Positions 16,164 to 23,712 of a stretch of DNA of 33,056 nucleotides are shown here, piece by piece. Numbering within the stretch: position 1 is the first letter of the stretch; each line of letters opens with the position of its first letter. The stretch is from CAZGCA01 sp964524145. Lineage in GTDB: Bacteria; Hydrogenedentota; CAZGCA01. The notes below the pieces were generated by a model. That model searched no databases, had not been told where the DNA came from, and was given only the letters and a program-made list of their open reading frames with translations. The stretch lies in NCBI GenBank assembly GCA_964524145.1, contig CAZGCA010000068.1:1-33056 (forward strand). The letters are read 5' to 3'. The translations under genes were made by a program, and so were the position numbers.

Positions 16164-16997
16164 TTACGGTTTCTCGCCTCTCGTCAACCGTTCTTCTATC
16201 TGCAGAACAATCCCCGGCACGTCGGCAATAGATTCCACCACATAATGAGCGCCGGTCTTGAGCAGCGCCTCTTCGGCCCGGGCGACCTTACGCCGCACCT
16301 CCTGTTCCGGCAGGCTCGCAAGCTCTTGCTCGTTCAGCCCGACCTCGTTACCCGTCTTGGACAGCCCGACCGTCCAGACGCAGGCGTTCAGCCCTTCTTC
16401 GATGCCGGGTTTGGTGTCATCAACCTTCACGACAGCTTCAGGCGGGTAGATGCGCAACTGCTGCATGTTGCTCAGCACCATCCACGGCTCGGGCCGGCCC
16501 GCGGGAACGTCGCTCGCGCACGCGTTCGCATCCGGCACGTAGCCCTGCTTCTTCGCCTCCCGGTAGTTTATCTCCATTGCTTCGGTGAAGTATCCGGTCG
16601 TCGAGCCGATCTTGATGCCGCGCCTGCGCAACTCGTCAACGGCCTCCAGCGTGCCCGGAATGAGCGCTGAATAGTCTGCGATACACCCGATCTGCAACGG
16701 AACAAAATCCTTCTCGAACATATCCTGCACATCATCTTCGGTACACTTCCTGCCATGAACCTGTTCCCACAGTCCGGCCACCTCGTCTTGCTGCGAAATG
16801 GCCCTGATATGGTCGACCTTCTTCAACCCCATCGGCCTGCGGGCCTGCTCCATGGTGATCTCGACTCCTCGCCTCTTAAACACCTCAATGAACACCACGG
16901 CCGGCGCGTAACACCCGTAATCCACCGTCGTACCGGCCCAGTCAAAGATGACGAGCTTGACCGGCCCTTTGTACTCTCTGCGATACACGTAGTCCAT
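16164..16997 (-). CDS. phnX: phosphonoacetaldehyde hydrolase (phosphonatase)
   Basis: A 277-residue HAD enzyme that cleaves the C-P bond of phosphonoacetaldehyde to acetaldehyde and phosphate. The nucleophile motif FDWAGTTVD has Asp19 and Ala21. Lys60 in MGLKKVDHIRAI lies exactly 41 residues on, as Lys53 does from Asp12 in the Bacillus cereus enzyme, and would form the Schiff base. GSTTGYFTEAM, SDVPAGRPEPWM and VKVDDTKPGIEEGLNA complete the family set. The length is normal. It starts 12 bases after the dehydrogenase stop, so the two are co-transcribed. There is no PhnW (class V aminotransferase); the class III aminotransferase upstream is the likeliest source of the aldehyde. Confidence 0.95.
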   Translation of the reverse strand: MDYVYRREYKGPVKLVIFDWAGTTVDYGCYAPAVVFIEVFKRRGVEITMEQARRPMGLKKVDHIRAISQQDEVAGLWEQVHGRKCTEDDVQDMFEKDFVPLQIGCIADYSALIPGTLEAVDELRRRGIKIGSTTGYFTEAMEINYREAKKQGYVPDANACASDVPAGRPEPWMVLSNMQQLRIYPPEAVVKVDDTKPGIEEGLNACVWTVGLSKTGNEVGLNEQELASLPEQEVRRKVARAEEALLKTGAHYVVESIADVPGIVLQIEERLTRGEKP

Positions 16998-17009
16998 GAT
17001 CCTTTTCCC

Positions 17010-18464
17010 TCAGAACCACCGTTCCACCACAACCACCGAATCCGTAAAGAACTGAAACGCGTCCCTGCCCTGCGCGTGCAAGTCGCCGAAGAACGAACCC
17101 TTGGACCCGCCGAAATGGAAGAACGCCATCGGTGCCGCAACACCAATATTGATGCCGAGGTTCCCACACTGTGCGCGGTACTTGAACTCCCGGGCCGCCG
17201 CTCCGTCTTGGGTATAAATGGTGGCCGCGTTCCCATACGTGTTGGCATGAATGATATCGAGCCCTTCGTCAAGATCCTCAACCTGCACAATACACAAGAC
17301 GGGGCCGAAAATCTCCTCGTTGACAATGACCATGTCCCGGTGACACCCGCAAAACACGGTGGGCCCAATCCAGTTGCCGTTCGGGTAGCCATCAACCTTG
17401 CACTCTCTGCCGTCGAGGATAAGTTCAGCTCCTTCCTCGAGTCCTTTCGCGATATACCCTTCTATCCTCTCTCGAGCCTCTTGCGATATGACCGGCCCCA
17501 TATCCACCCCGTCGTCCAGCCCGTAGCCAACGTTGAGCCCACGCGCGGCTTCGACTATCTTCGACGTCACCGTCTCGTACGCGTCACCTACCGCAAGGAC
17601 TACCGCCAACGCCAGACAACGTTGGCCCGCGCAGTCGAACGCTGAGGCCACGATGTTCAAAATCACCTTGTCGAAAGCGGCGTCCGGCATGACTATCCCG
17701 TGGTTTTTCGCGCTCGCCTGCACCTGCACCCGCTTGCCGTGCTCGGCGCTCTTTGTGTAGACTTGCTTTCCTACTCGCGCCGACCCGACAAACGAGATGC
17801 CTTTGACATGAGGGCTTTCCATAAACGCTTCCGCCGGTTCGCGCGCGCCGCCGACAAGGTTGATCACTCCTTTCGGAAACCCCGCCTCATCGATCAGCTC
17901 GAACATCTTCTCCATCGTCATGGGAACGCTTGGAGACGATTTCACAACGAACGTGTTGCCCGTCGCCACGGCATACGGCAGCGACCAGAACGGAATCATG
18001 GCGGGAAAGTTGAACGGATTGATGCTGGCGAAGACCCCGAGAGGCTGCCTGACCGCGTATTCGTCGATTCCTTTGGCGATATCCTCGAGCAGATGTCCCA
18101 TCATCAGGGACGTGACTCCCGTGGACACCTCCACGTTCTCGATGGCCCGTTCAATCTCCGCCCACGCTTCCTTATAGGTTTTCCCGTTCTCCTGAACCAG
18201 CACACGGGCAATCTCGTCGTGATGCTCGTCCATGAGAAACTTCAGCTTCATCAACAACCGGGCTCTATCGAGCGGCGGCGTGGTCCGCCAACCCCAGAAG
18301 GCGTCATGGGCCGCCTCGATAATCTTCCCGGTTTCTTCCGTCGTCGTGAGAGGAAGCCGGGCAAGCACCTCCGCTGTTGCCGGGTTGACCACGTCCACCA
18401 ACTCAGGACTCGCAGACTCGACCCATTCGCCCTTGACGTAGTTGCGGACTTTTCTCCCCGCCAT
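17010..18464 (-). CDS. CoA-acylating methylmalonate/malonate-semialdehyde dehydrogenase-type ALDH
   Basis: A 484-residue aldehyde dehydrogenase of the MmsA/IolA type, which oxidises (methyl)malonate semialdehyde to propionyl- or acetyl-CoA with NAD and release of CO2. Catalytic Cys283 lies in FDCAGQRCLAL. The general-base Glu of ordinary ALDHs is absent (VQASAKNHGIVM at 248-259), as expected for CoA-acylating enzymes. The C-terminus HFGGSKGSFFGDLHAQGRDA is diagnostic of the group. Together with a class III aminotransferase it would fit beta-alanine breakdown. Next to PhnX it could instead act on a phosphonate-derived aldehyde, although phosphonoacetaldehyde dehydrogenase (PhnY) is a different ALDH branch. 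Confidence 0.9.
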   Translation of the reverse strand: MAGRKVRNYVKGEWVESASPELVDVVNPATAEVLARLPLTTTEETGKIIEAAHDAFWGWRTTPPLDRARLLMKLKFLMDEHHDEIARVLVQENGKTYKEAWAEIERAIENVEVSTGVTSLMMGHLLEDIAKGIDEYAVRQPLGVFASINPFNFPAMIPFWSLPYAVATGNTFVVKSSPSVPMTMEKMFELIDEAGFPKGVINLVGGAREPAEAFMESPHVKGISFVGSARVGKQVYTKSAEHGKRVQVQASAKNHGIVMPDAAFDKVILNIVASAFDCAGQRCLALAVVLAVGDAYETVTSKIVEAARGLNVGYGLDDGVDMGPVISQEARERIEGYIAKGLEEGAELILDGRECKVDGYPNGNWIGPTVFCGCHRDMVIVNEEIFGPVLCIVQVEDLDEGLDIIHANTYGNAATIYTQDGAAAREFKYRAQCGNLGINIGVAAPMAFFHFGGSKGSFFGDLHAQGRDAFQFFTDSVVVVERWF

Positions 18465-18571
18465 CTCTCACTCTCCAGGTTTACAAGGCAGTGAATCAGT
18501 CATCGAATAGTCGTAAGAAACAGATAGTCTTTTCGATGAGGAAACGCCTGTTCTCTTGCGCAACTCGGTTC

Positions 18572-19696
18572 TCAATAGCGCTCCTCATTCCATTTTCTGG
18601 TCTCGTCGAGCATTGCGTAGTAGTTCTCGATCTTGCAGAAGTTGGTGACCGAGTTGCCCGAGCCCATGCAGAAACCGCCGCCCGGCGCACATGCGCCGAG
18701 GACCTGGCGGGTCCGTTCTCTCACCTGGTCGGTGGTGCCGCGGGCGAGCAGATCAACGTCCATACCGCCGAGGATAGAGATTCGCTCGCCGTATTTCCTG
18801 TACACATCTTCGACCGGCTCGATGTTGTCCTGGAACGAGTGGCGGCCGTCGATACCGACGACCTCGATCTCGGCCTCCATGATCGCGTCGACGTGACCGC
18901 AGGAATGCAGAAGGAATGGCTTGTTGTGTTTGTGGCACGCGTCGGCGAGCCGCTTGTGGCGCGGGACCAGGTGCTCCCGCATCCAGCCGGGCGACAGCAT
19001 GGTCGCCGTGTTGAAGCCCAAGTCCTCCGCGTAGAAGATGGCGCCGACCGCCGGGTGTGCCGCAGCCTTCTCGACCGCGGCTTCTTCGAGCACGGTAAGC
19101 CTCTCGAGTATATCGTCACAAAGCTGGGGCTCTTCGATGCTCTTTATCGCCATCTGCTCGAAGCCCATGAGCGTCTTCAAATCCTCGAATATACCGAAGA
19201 TGAAGACCATCACTTTCATGCCCTCCGGCATCTTGGTCGCGCAGTACTCGATGGGCATCATGTTGATGGAGTCGACGCCGGGCCATTCGAACGCATCGAA
19301 GTCGTCACGGTTCATGATCAGGCCCTGATGCTCGTTCTGCCACGTGCGCACCTTGCCGTCCTGCTGCGGATTCTCCTTCGGCTGCAAAGGCGTGCGCCGT
19401 ATCGGGATCAAAGGCGTCATCGTCGCGTAGTCGTAGCCGACGGTCTCGCAGAACGCAACCGACAACTCTATCAGCCTGACGCCAAGCTCGATCGATTCCT
19501 GCGTCGGCTCACGATCCATCGCGAGGAGTTGGTGCAGCCCTTCGACCGGGAAGTCAACCCCCGAAGCTTCAGACATTATCTCCACGTCCACCACCAGCTC
19601 TATGATCGGAACCGGCCCCTCGGTTGTCTCCCTCATCAGAACTTTTCGAAGGTACTCGAAGTCTGCACCTTCTTTGAAAGCTCTCTCGATCTTCAT
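18572..19696 (-). CDS. uroporphyrinogen-decarboxylase-fold (URO-D family) protein, second copy
   Basis: A 374-residue protein. It has the HSCGHVDAIM motif (the His-x-Cys zinc-ligand region of URO-D-fold methyltransferases) and the typical end ILGGMDVDLLARGTTDQVRE ... APGGGFCMGSGNSV. It is not closely similar to the first URO-D protein at 480-1592, so this is not a local duplication. Many such proteins in anaerobes and PVC bacteria transfer methyl groups to corrinoids, but no corrinoid protein is nearby. The in-frame N-terminal extension to 19897 translates the attC-like element and the end of the GNAT gene; ATG 19696 has an AGAGAGG site and is preferred. The gap to the dehydrogenase gene is 107 bases. 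Confidence 0.88.
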   Translation of the reverse strand: MKIERAFKEGADFEYLRKVLMRETTEGPVPIIELVVDVEIMSEASGVDFPVEGLHQLLAMDREPTQESIELGVRLIELSVAFCETVGYDYATMTPLIPIRRTPLQPKENPQQDGKVRTWQNEHQGLIMNRDDFDAFEWPGVDSINMMPIEYCATKMPEGMKVMVFIFGIFEDLKTLMGFEQMAIKSIEEPQLCDDILERLTVLEEAAVEKAAAHPAVGAIFYAEDLGFNTATMLSPGWMREHLVPRHKRLADACHKHNKPFLLHSCGHVDAIMEAEIEVVGIDGRHSFQDNIEPVEDVYRKYGERISILGGMDVDLLARGTTDQVRERTRQVLGACAPGGGFCMGSGNSVTNFCKIENYYAMLDETRKWNEERY

Positions 19697-19713
19697 AACG
19701 TACCAGCCTCTCT

Positions 19714-19766
19714 TGTCAACGTTACGCGTATGCGCAGCATCAGTCCGCTGGACGCGCTGGTTAGGA
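19714..19766 (-). other. attC: attC-like integron recombination site after the GNAT gene
   Basis: On the minus strand it begins TCCTAAC (19766-19760; close to RYYYAAC) and ends GTTGACA (19720-19714; two mismatches to GTTRRRY). Arms GCG/CGC and CAGC/GCTG enclose an 8-base loop. An unpaired TC lies in the 5' arm, the same polarity as the sites in the 1.6-5.3 kb array. The plus-strand run GTCCGCTGGACGCGCTGG next to GTTAGG looks very like known attC arms. It sits exactly at the 3' end of the GNAT gene. Confidence 0.55.
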
Positions 19767-20252
19767 TTCGTCTCTTCGCAGTGATTTCTTCGCCTTCCAG
19801 AAATCCAGTTTTTGTCCCTTGCCAACGTCGATGTGACCATCGCCGTGAATTTCGTAGCCAAGACCTTCGTAGAACTTTCTGGAGGGCAAGGATACACTCA
19901 AGGCTACTTCCTGATGACCCTTCGCCTTAGCTCGGTTTTCCAGCTCGTGCATTATCGCCCTTCCATAGCCTTGGCCCTGTGCGGTTGGCTCGACAAAAAC
20001 TCCGCGAATCTCGTTATCCACGATGGCGCCCGTGCCTACCACTTCTCCACCTCGCTCCATGACGAGAATATCGCCCTCTTTGGACCGTTCACGTATCCCC
20101 CCAGGCGAGTGGGAATCTTTGAAGAACTGGACAGCCCGGGGAGGGTACACGCCAGTATAACATACGTCGATGGTATGGTGAATGAGTTGGGCGATTGACG
20201 CGACATCGCTATCCCGGACCTCACGAATGCAGGTATCTTCTTGTTCATCCAT
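19761..20252 (-). CDS. GNAT-family N-acetyltransferase
   Basis: A 163-residue cytosolic acetyltransferase. The acetyl-CoA pyrophosphate loop is VEPTAQGQGYGRAIMHEL (the Q/R-x-x-G-x-G/A motif). The preceding strand EIRGVFVEP and the C-terminal SLPSRKFYEGLGYEIHGDG are typical of GNATs. The substrate is unknown; in phosphonate clusters such enzymes (PhnO type) can acetylate aminophosphonates, but nothing specific ties this one to that role. It has its own promoter-like sequence in the 113-base gap upstream and an attC-like element at its 3' end, so it may be a single gene cassette inserted in the larger cluster. Confidence 0.9.
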   Translation of the reverse strand: MDEQEDTCIREVRDSDVASIAQLIHHTIDVCYTGVYPPRAVQFFKDSHSPGGIRERSKEGDILVMERGGEVVGTGAIVDNEIRGVFVEPTAQGQGYGRAIMHELENRAKAKGHQEVALSVSLPSRKFYEGLGYEIHGDGHIDVGKGQKLDFWKAKKSLRRDES

Positions 20253-20297
20253 GGTAATCCTGACTACGGATTATACGCTAGTCCCATGCCGTTTCCG

Positions 20298-20327
20298 AGA
20301 ATAGCAATCCACTATCCACAAAGTCAA
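20298..20327 (-). promoter_or_regulatory. possible promoter upstream of the GNAT gene
   Basis: On the minus strand TTGACT (20327-20322), an 18-base spacer and TATTCT (20303-20298). A perfect TATAAT also occurs nearer the gene (20275-20270) but lacks a matching -35. Either could drive the acetyltransferase separately from the upstream genes. Confidence 0.35.
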
Positions 20328-20365
20328 CAATCCCCGAAGACGCCGGAAGATGCGCGACGAACACA

Positions 20366-21733
20366 TCACGACGTGGCAATGTGGTCATCCACAAGGGTCA
20401 ACGCGTCGTCGATCCGCTCGAGCCCCCAGGTCAACTCGTCTTTTGTGATACACAGCGGCGGGCAGACCATCAGAACGTTCCAACGCATGTAGGTGTAAAC
20501 ACCTTCCTCTTTCAGCCTCGCGAGCAGCTGTGCCGCAACGGGATGTTTCTTCTCGTAGTAGCTCACGCTCCACGGAACAAGAGGCTCTCGAGTCCCCTTG
20601 TCCTTCACCAGCTCGATCGCTGCGAACAGCCCCTTCCCGCGAACGTCGCCAACGCTCGGATGTTTCGCCTTGATCTCCTCGAGCCGCTCGAAAAGGTAGA
20701 CGCCGAGATCTCTGGCGTTCTCGACCATCTTCTCTTCCCTGTACACCTCTATAGCGGCGACAGCCGACGCACAAGCCACGGGATTGCCGAACTGTGTCAG
20801 GCCGCAGTAGAGAATGTTGTCCTGGAAGTAGTCGGCGACCTTCTTCGTGGTGATCACTGCGCCCAGCGGCAGATAGCCCGAGTTGATCCCTTTCGACAAC
20901 GTCATGATGTCGGGAACGGCATCCCAATGGTGCGCAGCGAACCACTCTCCCGTCCGGCCGAAGCCCGTCATCACTTCATCGAAGATGAGCAGCATGCCGT
21001 AATCGTCACATATCTGTCTCAGCCGCTCCATATACCCGCCGGGCGGCACGATGCGGCAATTGCTCGCCGTGATAGGTTCGACGATGACAGCCGCCACCGT
21101 TTCCGGTCCCTCAACTTCAATGACTTCCCGGATCGCATCCGCGCAGTACAGGTCGCACGCGGGATATTCCATCTTGAAAAAACAACGGTAGCAGAACGGG
21201 TCCCAAACACGTATCGAGCCCGGCACGCCCGGCTCTGTCGCAATACGTCTCGGGTCGCCGCCCACCGAGCTCGCTCCGTACGTCCCGCCATGATAGGATC
21301 GGAACCGCGAGATGATCTTGTGCCTGCCGGTGAACGCCCGTGCCATCTTGAGCGCGTTGTCGTTCGCCACTGCGCCGCCCGTAACGAGAAACGATTTGCA
21401 GAGGTTGCCCGGCGCTATCTCCGCCAGCATCCTGCCCAACAACGCGCGCTGGCCGTTCGTCGCCCCCGGCGTGACATAACAGATCCTGTCGAGCTGATCC
21501 TTGATAGCCTGCAGGATCTTCGGATGTTGGTGGCCCGCGTTCACATTCACCAACTGGGCGCAGAAGTCGAGGTACTTCTTCCCCTGGTCGTCCCAGAAAT
21601 GGCTCCCCTTACCGCCGGCAATGATGAAAGGTCTATACCCTTCCTGGGCGGACCAGGGATGCAGCACATACTCCTTCTCATACTCGAATGCCGTCGCCGA
21701 ATCGAGCTCTAACGGTGAGTCGCGCATCTTCAC
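20366..21733 (-). CDS. class III (omega-type) PLP aminotransferase, amine:pyruvate-like
   Basis: A 455-residue PLP enzyme. The pyridoxal lysine is Lys281 in TLSKGINSGYLPLGAV, the PLP-nitrogen Asp is Asp252 in LIFDEVMTGFGRTGEWFA, and SYHGGTYGA plus GGAVANDNALKMARAF form the cofactor pocket. A Cys cluster (DPFCYRCFFKMEYPACDLYCA, with Cys181, 184, 193 and 197) matches an insert seen in a subset of the family. Likely substrates are short omega-amines: taurine, beta-alanine or 2-aminoethylphosphonate. PbfA, a lyase for 1-hydroxy-2-aminoethylphosphonate, belongs to the same fold. Being 36 bases from a phosphonatase-like gene and upstream of phnX argues for an aminophosphonate; the MmsA-type dehydrogenase argues for beta-alanine. 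Confidence 0.9.
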   Translation of the reverse strand: MKMRDSPLELDSATAFEYEKEYVLHPWSAQEGYRPFIIAGGKGSHFWDDQGKKYLDFCAQLVNVNAGHQHPKILQAIKDQLDRICYVTPGATNGQRALLGRMLAEIAPGNLCKSFLVTGGAVANDNALKMARAFTGRHKIISRFRSYHGGTYGASSVGGDPRRIATEPGVPGSIRVWDPFCYRCFFKMEYPACDLYCADAIREVIEVEGPETVAAVIVEPITASNCRIVPPGGYMERLRQICDDYGMLLIFDEVMTGFGRTGEWFAAHHWDAVPDIMTLSKGINSGYLPLGAVITTKKVADYFQDNILYCGLTQFGNPVACASAVAAIEVYREEKMVENARDLGVYLFERLEEIKAKHPSVGDVRGKGLFAAIELVKDKGTREPLVPWSVSYYEKKHPVAAQLLARLKEEGVYTYMRWNVLMVCPPLCITKDELTWGLERIDDALTLVDDHIATS

Positions 21734-21768
21734 ATTCCCCTATTTCAAACGGGCCCGCACCTCGCCGC

Positions 21769-22497
21769 CTATGGAAACTCCGATTCGATAAGTTCCGGGA
21801 GGTCCGCCACGCTTGGAATGACGTGGGTGTGCCAGTACTTTCCCCAGGCGGTAACGGGACGCGGCCCGCTGAGCACGCCGACCACCCCGCGACACCCGGC
21901 GTTCCTTCCTTCGAGCATATCCGCAGGCGTATCGCCTATCTTGATCACTTCGCGGACGCTCTGCACATCGAGCTGCATCATGGCGTGGAAGATCATGAAC
22001 GGTGCGGGCCGTCCGGCCTCGTTGGGCGCGTGTTGCACGTCGACGGAGATGTCGACCAGACCGTCACGTACCCAGCCGAGCCCTTCCATGATCGCTTCGG
22101 TGATCACGCGATGGAACCCCGTGTCCGTGGCGACCTTGATCCCGTGCTCGTGGCACCACCGGAACGTCTCCGACGCGCCGGGCACCTCTTTGACCTCTTT
22201 GCGGTAATGCTCGATCATGTGTTCCTGGTACCTGTCGAATACCTTCTTCGCCTCGTCGTACGTCTCCGGGTCTTTGACCTTCTCGAAATCCTTGATATCG
22301 ATATCCTTGCCTTGCGACCGCGCAATGAGAAACTGGTAGAGATGGATTTTGTTCGTTCCCATATGCAGCAGAATCTCGTCCGGCGTCGTCTTGAGACCGT
22401 ATTCCTCCGCCGCTTTGTACAGACAATCCCGCACTCCCGTATCGTCGTGGACCGTCGTTCCCGAAAGGTCAAACATGACCATACTTATCGTGCCCAT
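21769..22497 (-). CDS. phosphonatase-like HAD hydrolase (PhnX paralogue)
   Basis: A 242-residue HAD enzyme starting MGTISMVMFDLSGTTVHDD, with nucleophile Asp10. The cap segment LLHMGTNKIHLYQFLI places Lys50 where PhnX has its Schiff-base lysine (40 rather than 41 residues after the Asp). TDTGFHRVITEAI and KIGDTPADMLEGRNAGCRGV complete the HAD core. This matches the 'phosphonatase-like' HAD family (TIGR03351 type), whose members cleave C-P or related bonds in compounds other than phosphonoacetaldehyde. With phnX 5 kb downstream, the cluster has two phosphonatase-type enzymes. The start has an AGGAGA site nearby. It could also be a simple phosphatase. Confidence 0.87.
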   Translation of the reverse strand: MGTISMVMFDLSGTTVHDDTGVRDCLYKAAEEYGLKTTPDEILLHMGTNKIHLYQFLIARSQGKDIDIKDFEKVKDPETYDEAKKVFDRYQEHMIEHYRKEVKEVPGASETFRWCHEHGIKVATDTGFHRVITEAIMEGLGWVRDGLVDISVDVQHAPNEAGRPAPFMIFHAMMQLDVQSVREVIKIGDTPADMLEGRNAGCRGVVGVLSGPRPVTAWGKYWHTHVIPSVADLPELIESEFP

Positions 22498-22518
22498 CGC
22501 CTACTTCTCCTCTTTCAT

Positions 22519-22545
22519 GTCATTCTGAGCGCAGCGAAGAATCCC
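22519..22545. repeat. dispersed repeat of the GTCATTCTGAGCGCAGCGAAG type
   Basis: The 66-base gap between the HAD and sialidase-like genes holds TGTCATTCTGAGCGCAGCG followed by AAGAATCC, a short intergenic sequence known from many environmental genomes (it produces spurious 'ILSAAKNPR' translations). It has one copy in this window. Its function is unknown; it may be a small mobile or structural RNA-end element. Confidence 0.6.
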
Positions 22546-22563
22546 CGCCATACAGACCACAGC

Positions 22564-23712
22564 CTACAATGCTCCGAGCGGAATCTGCCAGCAGCGGACC
22601 CGGTCGCGTCGCCACGTGTAACACAAAGCAACCCCGTCTTTCGTGCGAACGATTGTCGGGTAGGAATACTCTCTGCGCGAGCCCGGATCGTCCTCGAGAT
22701 GGGCAACGGTCTTCCACGTCTCGCCGTTGTCCGAGGATACGGCAAGGTCGAGCGGGTTGCGGGGTCCCCAGTTCCTGCCGACGGGGTTGTACACGAGCAG
22801 CACGCGGCCATCCTCGAGCCGGACGGCGTCGAGACCGCTGTTGTTGTTGGGCAGGCTGGTGGTATAGACGTCGGCCCACGTGCGGCCGCCGTCTTCCGAG
22901 TCGGCACGCCAGGCGCTGCCCGCTCCCGTTCGCATGAGCGCGTGCACTTTGCCGGGTTCGGACTCCCAGAACGTGGGCTGGATGGCGCCGGCGCCGCGAA
23001 ACTGCCTGTTCTTGCGGTCAAAGGCGAAATCGGCGGAACGCGTCCACGTCTTGCCTCTATCGGTCGATCGGTCCGCGAAAGGTTTCCACACGTCGCGGAC
23101 CCCGTCTTTTGCTTCCGTCGAAGCCGGTGCGAGCCAGGTGCCGTCGGAGAGAATGATAGGCTTGTTCTTCACGGGCCCGCGGCCGCCCACGTCGCCGGGT
23201 ACGAGCTCGACAGGCGCCGACCATGTCACGCCGGCATCTTCCGACTGCATCCAGTACGTACTCCAAAGGGGCACGTCCGGGCCCACCTTGAAGAAGAGAT
23301 AGGCCACGTCTTCGGCGTCCCGGAACAGGACAGGATTCCAGTGCGCGGTCTCACCGACCTTGGCGGCTCGCTCCGGCTTCGACCACGCGTTGCCGGCAAA
23401 TCGGGAAAGCCAGATGCTGACGTCGGGATCTTTCTCTCTCGTGCCGCCGAACCAGGCGCAGAGAAGCGTCCCGTCACCGGCTTGCACCATCGTCGATGCA
23501 TGACACTGGGCGAACGGTCGGTCGTCGCCGAAAACAAAATCCACACGCCCGCCCGCGGCCTCGACCTGCTTCTGGAACGCATCGGGCGACGTTACGGTTG
23601 CCTCCTGTTTCATGGATGATCCCTCCTCTGGCTGTCCCGTCGACGCTGTTCCAGCCACGCAACCCAGAACAACAAGCATAATCATAGGAACCCAATATCG
23701 CGTTGATCTCAT
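22564..23712 (-). CDS. sialidase-like (BNR/Asp-box) six-bladed beta-propeller lipoprotein
   Basis: A 382-residue exported protein. The lipobox MLVVLGC ends at Cys18, so it is probably lipid-anchored. Four Asp boxes are visible: SEDAGVTW, STDRGKTW, SEDGGRTW and SSDNGETW. The propeller starts near DFVFGDDRPFAQCHASTMVQ and ends REYSYPTIVRTKDGVALCYT. The motif pattern fits the BNR_2 exo-sialidase-like family, whose members cleave sialic acid or related 2-keto acids such as Kdo; the catalytic set cannot be confirmed by eye. ATG overlaps the stop of the upstream membrane protein gene (ATGA), so the pair is translationally coupled, with an internal AGGAGG site. KdsB lies two genes further upstream. 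The combination recalls the two-protein Kdo hydrolase KdoH1/KdoH2. Confidence 0.85.
   Translation of the reverse strand: MRSTRYWVPMIMLVVLGCVAGTASTGQPEEGSSMKQEATVTSPDAFQKQVEAAGGRVDFVFGDDRPFAQCHASTMVQAGDGTLLCAWFGGTREKDPDVSIWLSRFAGNAWSKPERAAKVGETAHWNPVLFRDAEDVAYLFFKVGPDVPLWSTYWMQSEDAGVTWSAPVELVPGDVGGRGPVKNKPIILSDGTWLAPASTEAKDGVRDVWKPFADRSTDRGKTWTRSADFAFDRKNRQFRGAGAIQPTFWESEPGKVHALMRTGAGSAWRADSEDGGRTWADVYTTSLPNNNSGLDAVRLEDGRVLLVYNPVGRNWGPRNPLDLAVSSDNGETWKTVAHLEDDPGSRREYSYPTIVRTKDGVALCYTWRRDRVRCWQIPLGAL

Noticed and set aside
21688..23619. 643-codon open frame on the plus strand
   Set aside because: It is antisense to the HAD and sialidase-like genes, has no family resemblance and includes the translated GTCATTCTGAGC repeat (ILSAAKNPR); it is a GC-driven shadow frame.
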